DNA of 64,000 nt, from assembly GCF_900186975.1 (NCBI RefSeq), contig NZ_LT906441.1:1054001-1118000 (forward strand). Reading direction: 5' to 3'. The notes under the pieces were generated by a model. The model had not been told where the DNA came from and did not search any database. It saw only the letters and a program-made list of their open reading frames with translations. Both the position numbers and the translations under genes were made by a program. This stretch comes from Cutibacterium granulosum (GTDB lineage: Bacteria; Actinomycetota; Actinomycetes; Propionibacteriales; Propionibacteriaceae). Of this stretch, positions 1 to 7,631 are shown one piece after another; the first letter of the stretch is position 1, and every line of letters begins with the position of its first letter.

Positions 1-93
1 TCCATGCACTCCAGCCGGGAACTGGCCGGTACCGCCGATCTTGCGTACCTGTCGCGGGCGCTGAAGGCATACTGGAACGAATCCATGAACTGA
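1..93 (+). CDS. M18-family aminopeptidase, C-terminal fragment
   Basis: Only the last 30 codons are in the window, open from base 1 to TGA at 91-93. The peptide MHSSRELAGTADLAYLSRAL matches the conserved C-terminal signature of M18 aspartyl aminopeptidases, where the MHS-x-RE segment holds a histidine that binds the second metal ion. The family removes N-terminal acidic residues in the cytoplasm. The gene runs toward ychF, with 55 bases between them. Family assignment rests on this one motif. Confidence 0.7.
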   Translation, partial: SMHSSRELAGTADLAYLSRALKAYWNESMN

Positions 94-148
94 AACCGCG
101 GCCCGGGAAACCACGGCCGGAGAACTCGAGAGACTAAGATAGGTAGAC

Positions 149-1222
149 GTGTCACTCACCATTGGAATCGTCGGTCTTCCCAACGCCGGCAAGTCAACCC
201 TGTTCAACGCGCTGACTCGCAATGACGTGTTGGCGGCCAATTATCCGTTCGCGACGATCGAGCCCAACGTCGGTGTCGTGGGGGTGCCGGACCAGCGGCT
301 CGACGTGCTGTCAAAGATGTTCGACTCGGCCAAGACGGTGCAGGCGACCGTCTCGTTCGTCGACATTGCCGGCATCGTCAAGGGTGCCAGCCAGGGCGAG
401 GGGATGGGCAACGAGTTCCTCTCCAACATCCGGGAGGCCGACGCCATCTGCCAGGTGACCAGGTGCTTTGCCGACGACGACGTCACTCACGTCAACGGCC
501 ACGTTGACGCTGCCGATGACATCGAGACCATCACCACCGAGCTGGTGCTCGCCGACCTGCAGACGATGGAGAAGCAGCTGCCCAAGCTTGCCAAGGAGGC
601 GGCGATCAAGAAGGAGTCCCGCCCCAAGCTCGCGGCCTGGCAGGAGGCCCAAAAGGTGCTCGAGGAGGGCCGCACGATCTATTCGGTCGGCCTGGACCCC
701 GAACCCCTGCACGACCTGTTCCTGCTCACGACCAAACCGTTCATCTACGTCTTCAACTGCGATCAGGACCAGCTGGCCGACGAGGCGTTCCAGACGAGGA
801 TGTCGGAGCTCGTGGCACCTGCGGAGGCCATCTTCCTCGATGCCGGGTTCGAGGCCGAACTCGCCGAGATGGAGCCCGAGGACGCCGAGGAGTTCCTTGC
901 CGACGCCGGTATCGAGGAGCCGGGCCTGGACAAGCTGGCCCGCGTCGGATTCGACACCCTGGGACTGCAGACCTTCCTCACCGCGGGGGAGAAGGAGTCG
1001 CGCGCCTGGACGATCCACAAGGGCGACACTGCTCCCGAGGCCGCCGGCGTCATCCACACCGACTTTCAGAAGGGGTTCATCAAGGCCCAGGTGGTCTCGT
1101 TCGACGACCTCGTCGAGTACGGCGGAGAGAAGGAGGCCCAAGCAGCCGGAAAGTTGCGCCTGGAAGGCAAGGACTACGTCATGGCCGATGGGGACGTGGT
1201 GGAGTTCAGGTTTAACGTGTAA
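149..1222 (+). CDS. ychF: Redox-regulated ATPase/GTPase YchF (OLA1 family)
   Basis: Ribosome-associated P-loop NTPase of the Obg-HflX superfamily, 357 residues, the usual length. Seen: P-loop GLPNAGKST at residues 9-17, the DIAG switch motif near 72-75, NCDQ in the base-recognition position near 203 (YchF proteins deviate from NKxD and prefer ATP), an alpha-helical insertion near 125-175, and a C-terminal TGS domain ending in VEFRFNV. The start is GTG at 149. The 3' end is notable because its last 23 bases recur at 5254 and 6483, which suggests that the stop-codon region is an integration target. The reading frame itself is intact. Confidence 0.97.
   Translation: MSLTIGIVGLPNAGKSTLFNALTRNDVLAANYPFATIEPNVGVVGVPDQRLDVLSKMFDSAKTVQATVSFVDIAGIVKGASQGEGMGNEFLSNIREADAICQVTRCFADDDVTHVNGHVDAADDIETITTELVLADLQTMEKQLPKLAKEAAIKKESRPKLAAWQEAQKVLEEGRTIYSVGLDPEPLHDLFLLTTKPFIYVFNCDQDQLADEAFQTRMSELVAPAEAIFLDAGFEAELAEMEPEDAEEFLADAGIEEPGLDKLARVGFDTLGLQTFLTAGEKESRAWTIHKGDTAPEAAGVIHTDFQKGFIKAQVVSFDDLVEYGGEKEAQAAGKLRLEGKDYVMADGDVVEFRFNV
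1199..1221 (+). repeat. ychF 3'-end direct repeat, copy A (attL-like)
   Basis: The 23 bases that encode VEFRFNV and part of the stop codon of YchF. The same 23-mer occurs at 5254-5276 with one mismatch and at 6483-6505 with three mismatches relative to the 5254 copy. The shared core ends in GTTYAACGTGTA or a close variant. This copy lies in the functional gene. Confidence 0.75.
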
Positions 1223-1271
1223 CGAGGGTTAATGACGCTTCGCGTTATTGGGGGTAGGTTGAAGCGCGGTC

Positions 1272-1334
1272 CAGCCGTTCGCCGACAAGGACGCTGAACG
1301 ATTGTGGAATCGAGAGCGAGGTGGAGATTGTTGA
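1272..1334 (+). pseudogene. HigB-type toxin N-terminal remnant
   Basis: Reading from 1272 gives [20 protein letters not shown] and then a stop. The segment [14 protein letters not shown] resembles the beginning of HigB/RelE-like toxins (mRNA interferases). Only about 15 recognisable codons remain, and the frame runs directly into a higA-like start at 1331. The bulk of the toxin is therefore deleted. The segment is too short for certainty. Confidence 0.5.
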
Positions 1335-1567
1335 CTACCACTGCCAAGCTCCCCCCTGTACATCCGGGGGAGATCCTCATGGAAGATTGTCTCTGGGAGA
1401 TGGACATTACCCAGCACAAGCTCGCTGTCTCTATCGGCGTTCTCCCTCGCAGGATCAACGAGATCGTTCATTGAAATCGTGCGATTGCTGCTGACACTGC
1501 TGACCTTTCAATCGCGGGCATGAGTGCGAGCGAGGGACTCACAGTCGATCCAGCTTGCCGGCCCGCT
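1331..1567 (+). pseudogene. higA: HigA-type antitoxin (XRE family), broken
   Basis: From TTG 1331 the frame reads [20 protein letters not shown], then an HTH segment ending RRINEIVH. That pattern is characteristic of HigA antitoxins (HPGEIL and RINEIVHGKR motifs). TGA at 1472-1474 replaces the expected glycine after IVH. The same frame continues as NRAIAADTADLSIAG and degenerates until TAA near 1565. With the HigB stub just upstream, this is a decayed higBA module. A second higA relic lies at 7231. Confidence 0.75.
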
Positions 1568-1773
1568 GGATAAGGGTAAGGGTAAGCTCGTGGAACTGAA
1601 AACGTGCATCGCTGAACAACTGCGAGATGGTGGCATGCGCGTGAAACCGACCACTCCCGATGGGGAGGTCGCCGAGACATAACTGGGTGGGCATTTGCCC
1701 GATGAGGGGAGAAGCGACACTGAGCGGCGCTTCCGGGAGACTATGGAGGGATGATCGATTGGCTGAGCATCAC

Positions 1774-2738
1774 ATGGCGATCGTCGTCGGTGGTGGCCAG
1801 TCCGGCCTAGCTACGGCATACTACCTTCGGCGTCTCAAGGTAGATTTTCTCGTTTTGGATAACCAGGAGGCCCCGGCGGAGCGTGGTTGCACGCGTGGCC
1901 TTCACTGACGCTTTTCTCCGCCGCGGCGTTTTCCAACCTGCCCGGCTGGCCTATGCCGCAGTACCCGGGGTACCCGCCGGCAAGCCATGTCATCGACTAC
2001 CTCGAACACTACGAACGACGGTACGACCTCCCGGTTAGGCGCCCAGTGCACGTGCGCAGCGTGTCCCACGACGGAGGGATGTTCTTCCTAGATTCGACCG
2101 TCGGCCAATTCACAGCGGACCACGTTGTCGCGGCCACCGGCACGTGGTCCGCGCCCTTCGTGCCCCACTATCCCGGCACCTTCCGCGGCCGCCAGTGGCA
2201 CTCGTCGACCTACCCCGGCCCCGAACCATTCCGCGGCGCGAAGGTCGCGGTGGTCGGCGGGGCGAACTCGGGGGCCCAGATCGCCGCGGACCTCCTCGTG
2301 ACGTCGGAGGTCACATGGTTCACGCTTGAGCGGCCGCGCTGGATGCCTGATGATGTCGATGGCCGCGATCTCTTTCTCCGCAGCCGCCGCCGGATTCTCG
2401 GTGGCGATTCCGGCCCGAACCTCGGGGACATTGTCGCGCTTCCTCATCTCCGTGAGCTCCGCGATTCCGGCCCGCTCAGCGCTACCCCCATCTTCGATAG
2501 TTTGAGCGAGCTCGACCACGACCATCTGATCTGGTGCACTGGTTTCCGTCCGGCCCTCGGCCCATTCCGCCACCTCATGCGTGGCCGCGAACCCGCGGTG
2601 AAGAATCTGTATCTCGTCGGCTACGGCAACTGGACCGGCGACGGCTCGGCAACCCTGATGGGTGTCGGGCCCTTTGCCAAACACACTGCCCGGGTAGTCG
2701 CGGGCCGTGTCGATGAAGCACGGCAGCACGAGTTTTGA
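1774..2738 (+). pseudogene. arsO: ArsO-like FAD/NAD(P)H monooxygenase, frameshifted
   Basis: The two halves of one flavoprotein lie in different frames. The first half starts at ATG 1774 with the FAD-binding motif GGGQSG (residues 6-11). The second half, from about 1887, contains HAWPSLTLFS, AATGTWSAPFVP, the NADPH motif VVGGANSGAQIA and a C-terminal WCTGFRPAL plus GYGNWTGDGSATL. This matches ArsO-type monooxygenases found in arsenic operons. Joining the frames needs one extra base near 1872-1880 (a CCCCGG run), where EAPGGAW should be read. No other ars gene is nearby. It is either a real 1-bp deletion or a sequencing error in a GC run; the rest of the coding sequence looks well preserved. 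Confidence 0.75.
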
Positions 2739-2760
2739 AATGGCGCCAACGTAACTCGAC

Positions 2761-4653
2761 TCAGCGCTTCGCTTGCGCAGCCCGCAGGCCGTTCAAAATC
2801 ACGATGACTTCGGCGACCTCGTGAACCAACACGACGGCGGCCAGGCCCAGCACGCCGCTGATCGCCAGCGGCATCAACACGATGATGATGGCCAGAGACA
2901 GCACGATGTTCTGGTTGATGATCCTGCTGCCTCGGCGGGCGTGCTGCAGCGCCTGCGGGATCAGCCGGAGGTCGTGGCCGGTGAAGGCGACGTCAGCGGA
3001 CTCGATCGCGGCGTCAGAACCGGTCGCTCCCATCGCGATGCCCACCGTCGCGCCCGCCAATGCCGGAGCGTCGTTGATGCCGTCGCCGATCATCGCCGTC
3101 GGCGTCTTGGAGGAGAGTTCGGCGACGATGCTTGCCTTGTCCTCTGGGCGCAGCTCGGCGCGCACGTCGTCGATTCCGGCGATTGCAGCCAGCGCCCGGG
3201 CGGTGCGAGTGTTGTCGCCGGTGAGCATGCTCACTTCCACGCCGTTGGCGTGCAGGGTCTGCACGGCTTCGGGTACCTCGGGCCGCAGCTCGTCGCGGAC
3301 CCCGATCGCCCCGGCTAGGGCGCCATCGACGGTGACCAAGACGCAGGTCTGGCCCTCGGACTCCATGCGCTCAACGTCTGCCTTCAGTGGCCCGGCATCG
3401 ATCCACCGGGGGCTGCCCACCAGCACCCGTCGGCCTTCGACGGTGCCGCCGATGCCGTGTCCGGCTTCCTCGCTGATGTCTAGGGCGGCGGGTGCTTCGG
3501 GCCCCGCTGCCGCGATCGCCGCGGCGAGAGGGTGCGTCGACTGCTGCTCAACTGCTGCCGCGAAGGCAAGCACCTGCGCCCGATCGAATCCGTCTGCCGG
3601 GACCACGCCGGTAACCTCGGGCTGGTTGCCAGTGAGGGTTCCGGTCTTGTCCACCGCCAGGTGACGGATGCCGCCGAGCCGCTCGAACGCCGCGCCGGAC
3701 TTGATGACCACGCCAAACTGGCTGGCCGCGCCGATCGCGGCCACGACCGTCAGCGGCACGGAGATTGCTAGCGCGCACGGCGACGCTGCGACCAGAACCA
3801 CCACCGCACGCGTGATCCACGTCTCGGGGTCGCCCAGCAGCGAGCCGATCACGCCGACCAGCACTGCCAGGATCATCACTCCGGGCACTAGGGGTTGGGC
3901 AATCCGGTCGGCGATCCGGGCGCGGTCGCCCTTTTCCGCCTGCGCCTGCTCGACCAGGTCCACGAGTGTGGTCAGTGAGTTGTCCGTTCCAGCTGCGGTC
4001 GTTTCGACCTCCAGCGCACCGGCGGAGTTGATCGCTCCCGCGGGGACCTCGTCGCCGGGCGCGACCTCCTCCGGAATGGATTCTCCGGTGATCGCTGAGG
4101 TGTCAAGGCTGGAGCGCCCAGACCGAATGATGCCGTCCGTGGCGATCCGCTCCCCGGGGCGCACGAGCATCAGCTCACCAGCCACGAGGTCCTTCGCTGC
4201 GACCTCGACCGCCGTGCCGTCGCGTAGCACCGTCGCGGTCTGCGGTACCAACTTCAACAGTGCCCGCAGTCCGCCCTGGGCCCGGTCCATCGCCTTGTCT
4301 TCCAGTGCCTCGACGATCGAGTATAGGAACGCTAGCGCCGCGGCCTCTCCGACGAAGCCGAGGATCACCGCGCCAACCGCGCTGATCGTCATCAGCAGGC
4401 CAATGCCGAGCTTGCGCTTCGTGACAAGGTTCCGGATCGCTCCAGGCGCGAACGTGTATGCGCCCAACAGCAGGCCGACCCAGAACAGTACTGTCGCGGG
4501 TGTCTCCAGTCCGGACCAGTCCAACGCCAGGCCTATGCAGAGGGCTACGCCGGAGAAGATCGGCAGTAGCAACTCGGGGTCCTTCCACCATGGCCGATCG
4601 AGCTCTTCGATCTCCGTGGCGGGTTCGTGTTCGCACCCACACGCCGAGCTCAT
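2761..4653 (-). CDS. Heavy-metal-translocating P1B-type ATPase (SPC-motif subgroup)
   Basis: Inner-membrane metal efflux pump, 630 residues from ATG 4653. That start is chosen because it overlaps the cmtR stop (ATGA) and has a GAGGGGAG ribosome site. Seen: TGES actuator motif (189-192), SPC ion-binding motif (291-293) instead of CPC, the phosphorylation site DKTGTLT (335), GDGINDAP near 540 and HEVAEVIVILNGL in the last membrane helix. No N-terminal HMA domain is present, only a short Cys/His stretch (CGCEHE). SPC plus a TM8 HE motif is typical of the P1B-4 group (Co/Fe/Ni, also Cd or Zn). Its partner CmtR is a Cd/Pb sensor family, so Cd, Pb or Zn is also plausible. Substrate unresolved. Confidence 0.9.
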   Translation of the reverse strand: MSSACGCEHEPATEIEELDRPWWKDPELLLPIFSGVALCIGLALDWSGLETPATVLFWVGLLLGAYTFAPGAIRNLVTKRKLGIGLLMTISAVGAVILGFVGEAAALAFLYSIVEALEDKAMDRAQGGLRALLKLVPQTATVLRDGTAVEVAAKDLVAGELMLVRPGERIATDGIIRSGRSSLDTSAITGESIPEEVAPGDEVPAGAINSAGALEVETTAAGTDNSLTTLVDLVEQAQAEKGDRARIADRIAQPLVPGVMILAVLVGVIGSLLGDPETWITRAVVVLVAASPCALAISVPLTVVAAIGAASQFGVVIKSGAAFERLGGIRHLAVDKTGTLTGNQPEVTGVVPADGFDRAQVLAFAAAVEQQSTHPLAAAIAAAGPEAPAALDISEEAGHGIGGTVEGRRVLVGSPRWIDAGPLKADVERMESEGQTCVLVTVDGALAGAIGVRDELRPEVPEAVQTLHANGVEVSMLTGDNTRTARALAAIAGIDDVRAELRPEDKASIVAELSSKTPTAMIGDGINDAPALAGATVGIAMGATGSDAAIESADVAFTGHDLRLIPQALQHARRGSRIINQNIVLSLAIIIVLMPLAISGVLGLAAVVLVHEVAEVIVILNGLRAAQAKR

Positions 4654-5009
4654 GCGTCCGCTCCCCTCTCGCCGCAGCCGGGCACCGAACACTCAGGGTC
4701 GATGCAGGGGGCGTTTTCGTCGACAGCCAACTTCGCGTTCACCAGCGCGTCGAGCGCTGCCGCGAGGTGCGGATCGGCGATTTCGTAGCGGGTCTTGCGG
4801 CCCTCTGGCTCGGCGACGACGATGCCGCAGTCGCGCAGGCAGGTCAGGTGGTTCGAGACGTTCGAGCGGGTCAGATTCAAGCTGTCCGAGAGCACGGCCG
4901 GGTAGCTCGGGCCGTCGAGTAGGGTCATCAGGATTCTGGAACGCGTCGGATCCGCCATGGCCCGGCCGAGCCGGTTCATGACGTCGAGGCGTGAAGCAGT
5001 GGTCAGCAT
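4650..5009 (-). CDS. cmtR: CmtR-like ArsR/SmtB metal-sensing repressor
   Basis: Winged-helix repressor, 119 residues. It carries all three metal-binding cysteines defined for mycobacterial CmtR (Cd/Pb sensor) at exactly the same positions, C57, C61 and C102, within SNVSNHLTCLRDCG and ENAPCIDPEC. The C-terminal tail adds two more cysteines (PECSVPGCGE), which may alter metal affinity. Its stop overlaps the start of the downstream ATPase by four bases, so the two are translationally coupled. The promoter directly upstream is overlapped by 19-bp-spaced repeats, consistent with autoregulation. The ATG lies at the predicted transcription start, so the mRNA is probably leaderless. Confidence 0.92.
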   Translation of the reverse strand: MLTTASRLDVMNRLGRAMADPTRSRILMTLLDGPSYPAVLSDSLNLTRSNVSNHLTCLRDCGIVVAEPEGRKTRYEIADPHLAAALDALVNAKLAVDENAPCIDPECSVPGCGERGADA

Positions 5010-5013
5010 GTGC

Positions 5014-5059
5014 TGAACTATACATCATTCACTGAACTATTCAACACGCACTGAACTGA
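5014..5059 (-). promoter_or_regulatory. Leaderless cmtR promoter with 19-bp-periodic operator repeats
   Basis: On the minus strand, -35 TTGAAT (5044-5039), a 16-bp spacer and -10 TATAGT (5022-5017) place the transcription start at or next to the cmtR ATG (5009). On the plus strand, TGAACTAT begins at 5014 and 5033, and TGAACTGA at 5052, a spacing of exactly 19 bp. The central copy also forms the palindrome TGAACTATTCA. The repeats overlap the -10 and -35 elements, as an autorepressor site would. Confidence 0.65.
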
Positions 5060-5091
5060 CATTGGAGCGAAGAGCTTGCGACCTGCGGGAA

Positions 5092-5250
5092 TTAGTCGAT
5101 GAGATAGCCGGTAACTGGGCCTTCGCGGTTCGGCAGCCAACCCAACGCGGGGGCGACGTGCGTGGCGAAGCTGTCCAAGATCTTCACGTTGACGTCCACG
5201 CCCATCCCGGTGGGGATGGTGTTAACGAGAAAGTAACTGTGCAACGAGAT
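5092..5250 (-). pseudogene. Unidentified C-terminal coding remnant
   Basis: The minus frame ending at 5092 reads LVNTIPTGMGVDVNVKILDS, then FATHVAPALGWLPNREGPVT and GYLID before the stop. The composition looks like real protein, but upstream of about 5250 the frame becomes implausible, and that is where the ychF-like repeat begins. I do not recognise the family. It is probably the 3' end of a gene cut by the event that created the repeat junction. Confidence 0.35.
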
Positions 5251-5253
5251 ACC

Positions 5254-5276
5254 GTGGAGTTCAGGTTCAACGTGTA
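5254..5276 (+). repeat. ychF 3'-end direct repeat, copy B
   Basis: Matches copy A (1199-1221) at 22 of 23 bases and even preserves the reading VEFRFNV followed by a stop. It lies 4 kb downstream with no ychF body attached, as expected for the far attachment site of an element integrated into the ychF 3' end. Followed by GCTC, as in copy C. Confidence 0.7.
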
Positions 5277-5277
5277 G

Positions 5278-6200
5278 CTCTGGTCTGACATGGTGGGTGC
5301 ACGACTCTCTTTCGGTAACGGGTACCAGGCTGAAGGACATCAACCATCGGCGCCGCCGCGCATATCGACGATCTGGCAATGGGCATCTGGATTGTCGGAT
5401 TCGACAGTGCTGTAGTTGTGTGTGGCATGGCTGGGATCCGCTCTGGGATACCGTTGTCAGCAGTATCTGAAGGATATGACGTGTATGTAAGCAATCTGTG
5501 TACGTGACCGGGGCATCGATAAAAGGGATTTGTACGAGAGCCTTTACAGGCGGTGTTGACTGGTTGGCGTTGTGTGTGGGCAAAGCGGTCTGAACTGCTC
5601 GCCACGCGCGGAGACGAGCACCTTAACAGTCCTGGGGCTCACCAGGCGGTATGGGCGATCCCGGATCTGGGTGAGGGTGTGGTGGGCCGGGGTTGTGGGG
5701 ATATCGACTTTCAAATATGAAAAGATGAGGATGAAAGAATACCGCACCGCCCATGGTTAGGACTCGTCGTGTCTCGCATTGTCGCTTTTTTAGTGCTACC
5801 AATGATCAATACACGCATAAGGACTTCTCTTGTAGACGCAGTTTACAAATAATCATAGGCTATTTATATTGGTCTTTTCTGCAGCTCTTCCGCTTCTCAT
5901 GGCGGCTTGGAAGAGTTCAGTCCATCAGTGAATCCTGAAGAGCAAAGACTCATGAAATTGCACAGGACTGGGCTGTCATTCATCGTCGGAATGAACGCGA
6001 TGATGCAAGGGTTAGACAATGAAATATTGATGTTGTAATTGGTGGGGAATGCCTGGGGCAGTGGGAAAATCAGAGTGCATGCGTGAGTACTCTTTCGATG
6101 ATCAATAATGCGTGAAATGTGCGAATTGACTGCTTGGGAAGACGAAAACTTCTCGATGTCTTTGACCCGGTTGAACTGTGGGTCGATTGTCTGACCGGTA
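5278..6200. other. Non-coding or fully decayed stretch, partly AT-rich
   Basis: No recognisable gene on either strand. Bases 5700-6130 are clearly more AT-rich than the rest of the window, which suggests acquired DNA. A short frame at 5952-6038 encodes MKLHRTGLSFIVGMNAMMQG and eight more residues before TAA. It has no convincing ribosome site and no family that I recognise. Confidence 0.6.
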
Positions 6201-6204
6201 AGAG

Positions 6205-6432
6205 GTGACCTTCAGCGTGGTCGACCTTGGTCTGATTCGCAGCAATCAGGGAGCGGCGGTCATGACCACTGAGGATATGGATGGCTCCGCCGGTCGCAAC
6301 ATCGTCCTGATCCCCGGTGGAATGGAGACGCGATCCTTGGTCGACGATCACGCCTTCCTGACCCGGCTGAGTGAATGGGCTGCTCCTGCGTCCATCATTT
6401 CGTCGGTGTGCCCGGCGCCGCCCCAGCGATAA
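6205..6432 (+). pseudogene. DJ-1/PfpI family protein, internal fragment
   Basis: The frame reads LGLIRSNQGAAVMTTEDMDG, VLIPGGMETRSLVDDHAFLT and RLSEWAAPASIISSVC. This is the middle of a DJ-1/PfpI (ThiJ, isonitrile-hydratase-like) domain ending at the nucleophile-elbow cysteine. The rest of the elbow (CTG and beyond) is missing; the frame ends 50 bases before repeat copy C. There is no intact start and no C-terminal half. Confidence 0.7.
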
Positions 6433-6482
6433 ACCGGGTTAATCTGAAATGGAGCACACACCGCTGACGCTGATGTAACCCG

Positions 6483-6505
6483 GTCGAGTTGAGGGTCAAC
6501 GTGTA
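6483..6505 (+). repeat. ychF 3'-end direct repeat, copy C
   Basis: Matches copy B at 20 of 23 bases and shares the next four bases (GCTC). A weaker relative may sit at 6165-6190. It separates the DJ-1 fragment from the deaminase remnant, so gene breakpoints lie close to the repeats. Confidence 0.6.
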
Positions 6506-6559
6506 GCTCCCGTTTTGGTGTGACGCGTCTTGGCGATGGTTGACATGAGATTGTGCCCA

Positions 6560-7000
6560 ACCCTCAAGGGCGAAATGGCTGAGCATGACCTCGTCGACGG
6601 GGTTGGGCAAACGACGATGCTGCCATCGCAGCAGCCACTGTGCTGGCGGCAACGTTTGAGGATGACCCGAATCACATCGTTGCAGCCACCGCGCTGGACC
6701 TTGACGGGAACGTCCATGTCGGTGTTGGCAGCCATCGCGTCATCAATGACGGTCCGTGTGCAGAACTCGTAGTACTGGGGATAGCCGGCCAGTACACATG
6801 CGGATTAGTTGGCGACGGTGGTTGCAGTCGGCGATGGATGCCGTGGCGTGGTCCCTTCCTGCGGGAAGTGTAGTCAGGTCAAGCTGGACCAGCATCCCGA
6901 CATCTGTGTCTTGGTTCCCATCAAGTCCGTCTCGATACGAGAGTTGCTGCCTACTCCTACGTTCAACCCGATGAGGCTCACGCACGGTTCGTGTGTTTCA
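6560..7000 (+). pseudogene. Cytidine-deaminase-like (blasticidin-deaminase type), frameshifted
   Basis: Two frames make up one zinc deaminase. One contains LAATFEDDPNHIVAATALDL, then NDGPCAELVVLG, with the CAE zinc-ligand and catalytic-Glu motif. After a frame change near 6800 the other gives VAVGDGCRGVVPSCGKCSQV, where the PCGKC zinc motif appears as SCGKC, and ends ELLPTPTFNPMRLTHG, a typical C-terminus for this family. The N-terminal part upstream of 6640 is also out of frame. At least two frameshifts make it non-functional. Confidence 0.7.
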
Positions 7001-7230
7001 ACCGGTTTGGGATCCGGACTACCGGAACAGCCTGAGTGGTCACTATCCAGATATGTCCGCTGATCCGAAGCTCACGGAGGTGCGCTTCCACATCTGGTGG
7101 GACGCGATTTTCCCTGCTCCACCAATCCAAAAGATGTGGAAGCTCAGGTGGGTCTGATCTGGCGTCTGACGTATTACGTTGCACACTTGTCTCGTGATCT
7201 TCCCTCGTTGACCATCGCCAGGTGGTGCGA

Positions 7231-7515
7231 CATGGAGGACAAGATTGCGCTGATCGCTCCTGGGGGAGTCTTCATGGCGGAGTTTCTGGAGCCGGCATCA
7301 CACAGACAAGCGTGCCGTTCCGGTCGGTGTCTCACCGCGTCGTATCAACAAGATCGTGCACGGGGCTCGGTGCATCACGCAGACATCGCGCTGTGGCTGG
7401 GGGTGTTTCTTCGGCATGGGTGTGCAGTTCTGGATCGATCTCCAGTCGCATTACGACGTGGAAGATCGAGACGGACGCACTGCGCGGGATGCTGGGCAAG
7501 GCACTTCGCTGGTGA
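7231..7515 (+). pseudogene. higA: HigA-type antitoxin, second remnant with several frameshifts
   Basis: HigA motifs are spread over three frames: MEDKIALIAPGGVFMAEFLE from ATG 7231, GITQTSVPF, then SPRRINKIVHGARCIT, then GVQFWIDLQSHYDVE and a tail resembling DALRGMLGKAL. The order matches HigA from end to end ([22 protein letters not shown], FWxNLQxRYDLE), so this was once a full antitoxin gene. No toxin gene is recognisable upstream. With the remnant at 1331, antitoxin relics stand near both ends of the decayed region. Confidence 0.72.
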
Positions 7516-7631
7516 TCGCGTCGGGAGGACTGATGGGTCACTACGGCCAGTCATATCTTTCGACGATGACACGACGGGGTCGACGTCAGGTGGGTAGCTG
7601 CGGTCGGGTGACTGGATCCAGATCGGATGTC

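Noticed and set aside
3668-4981. 437-codon plus-strand frame over the P-type ATPase
   Set aside because: Antisense shadow of a well-conserved ATPase; Ser/Arg/Pro-rich composition and no domain.
5062-5277. 71-codon plus frame ending in VEFRFNV
   Set aside because: Its YchF-like tail comes from the att-like repeat. The rest is antisense to the orphan minus-strand peptide.
5952-6038. Small peptide gene (28 codons) in the AT-rich stretch
   Set aside because: No clear ribosome site, no bacteriocin-type leader or modification genes nearby; noted only as part of the region.
1223-7630. Complete integrative element
   Set aside because: No integrase, relaxase, excisionase or replication gene is visible, so only an island remnant is claimed.
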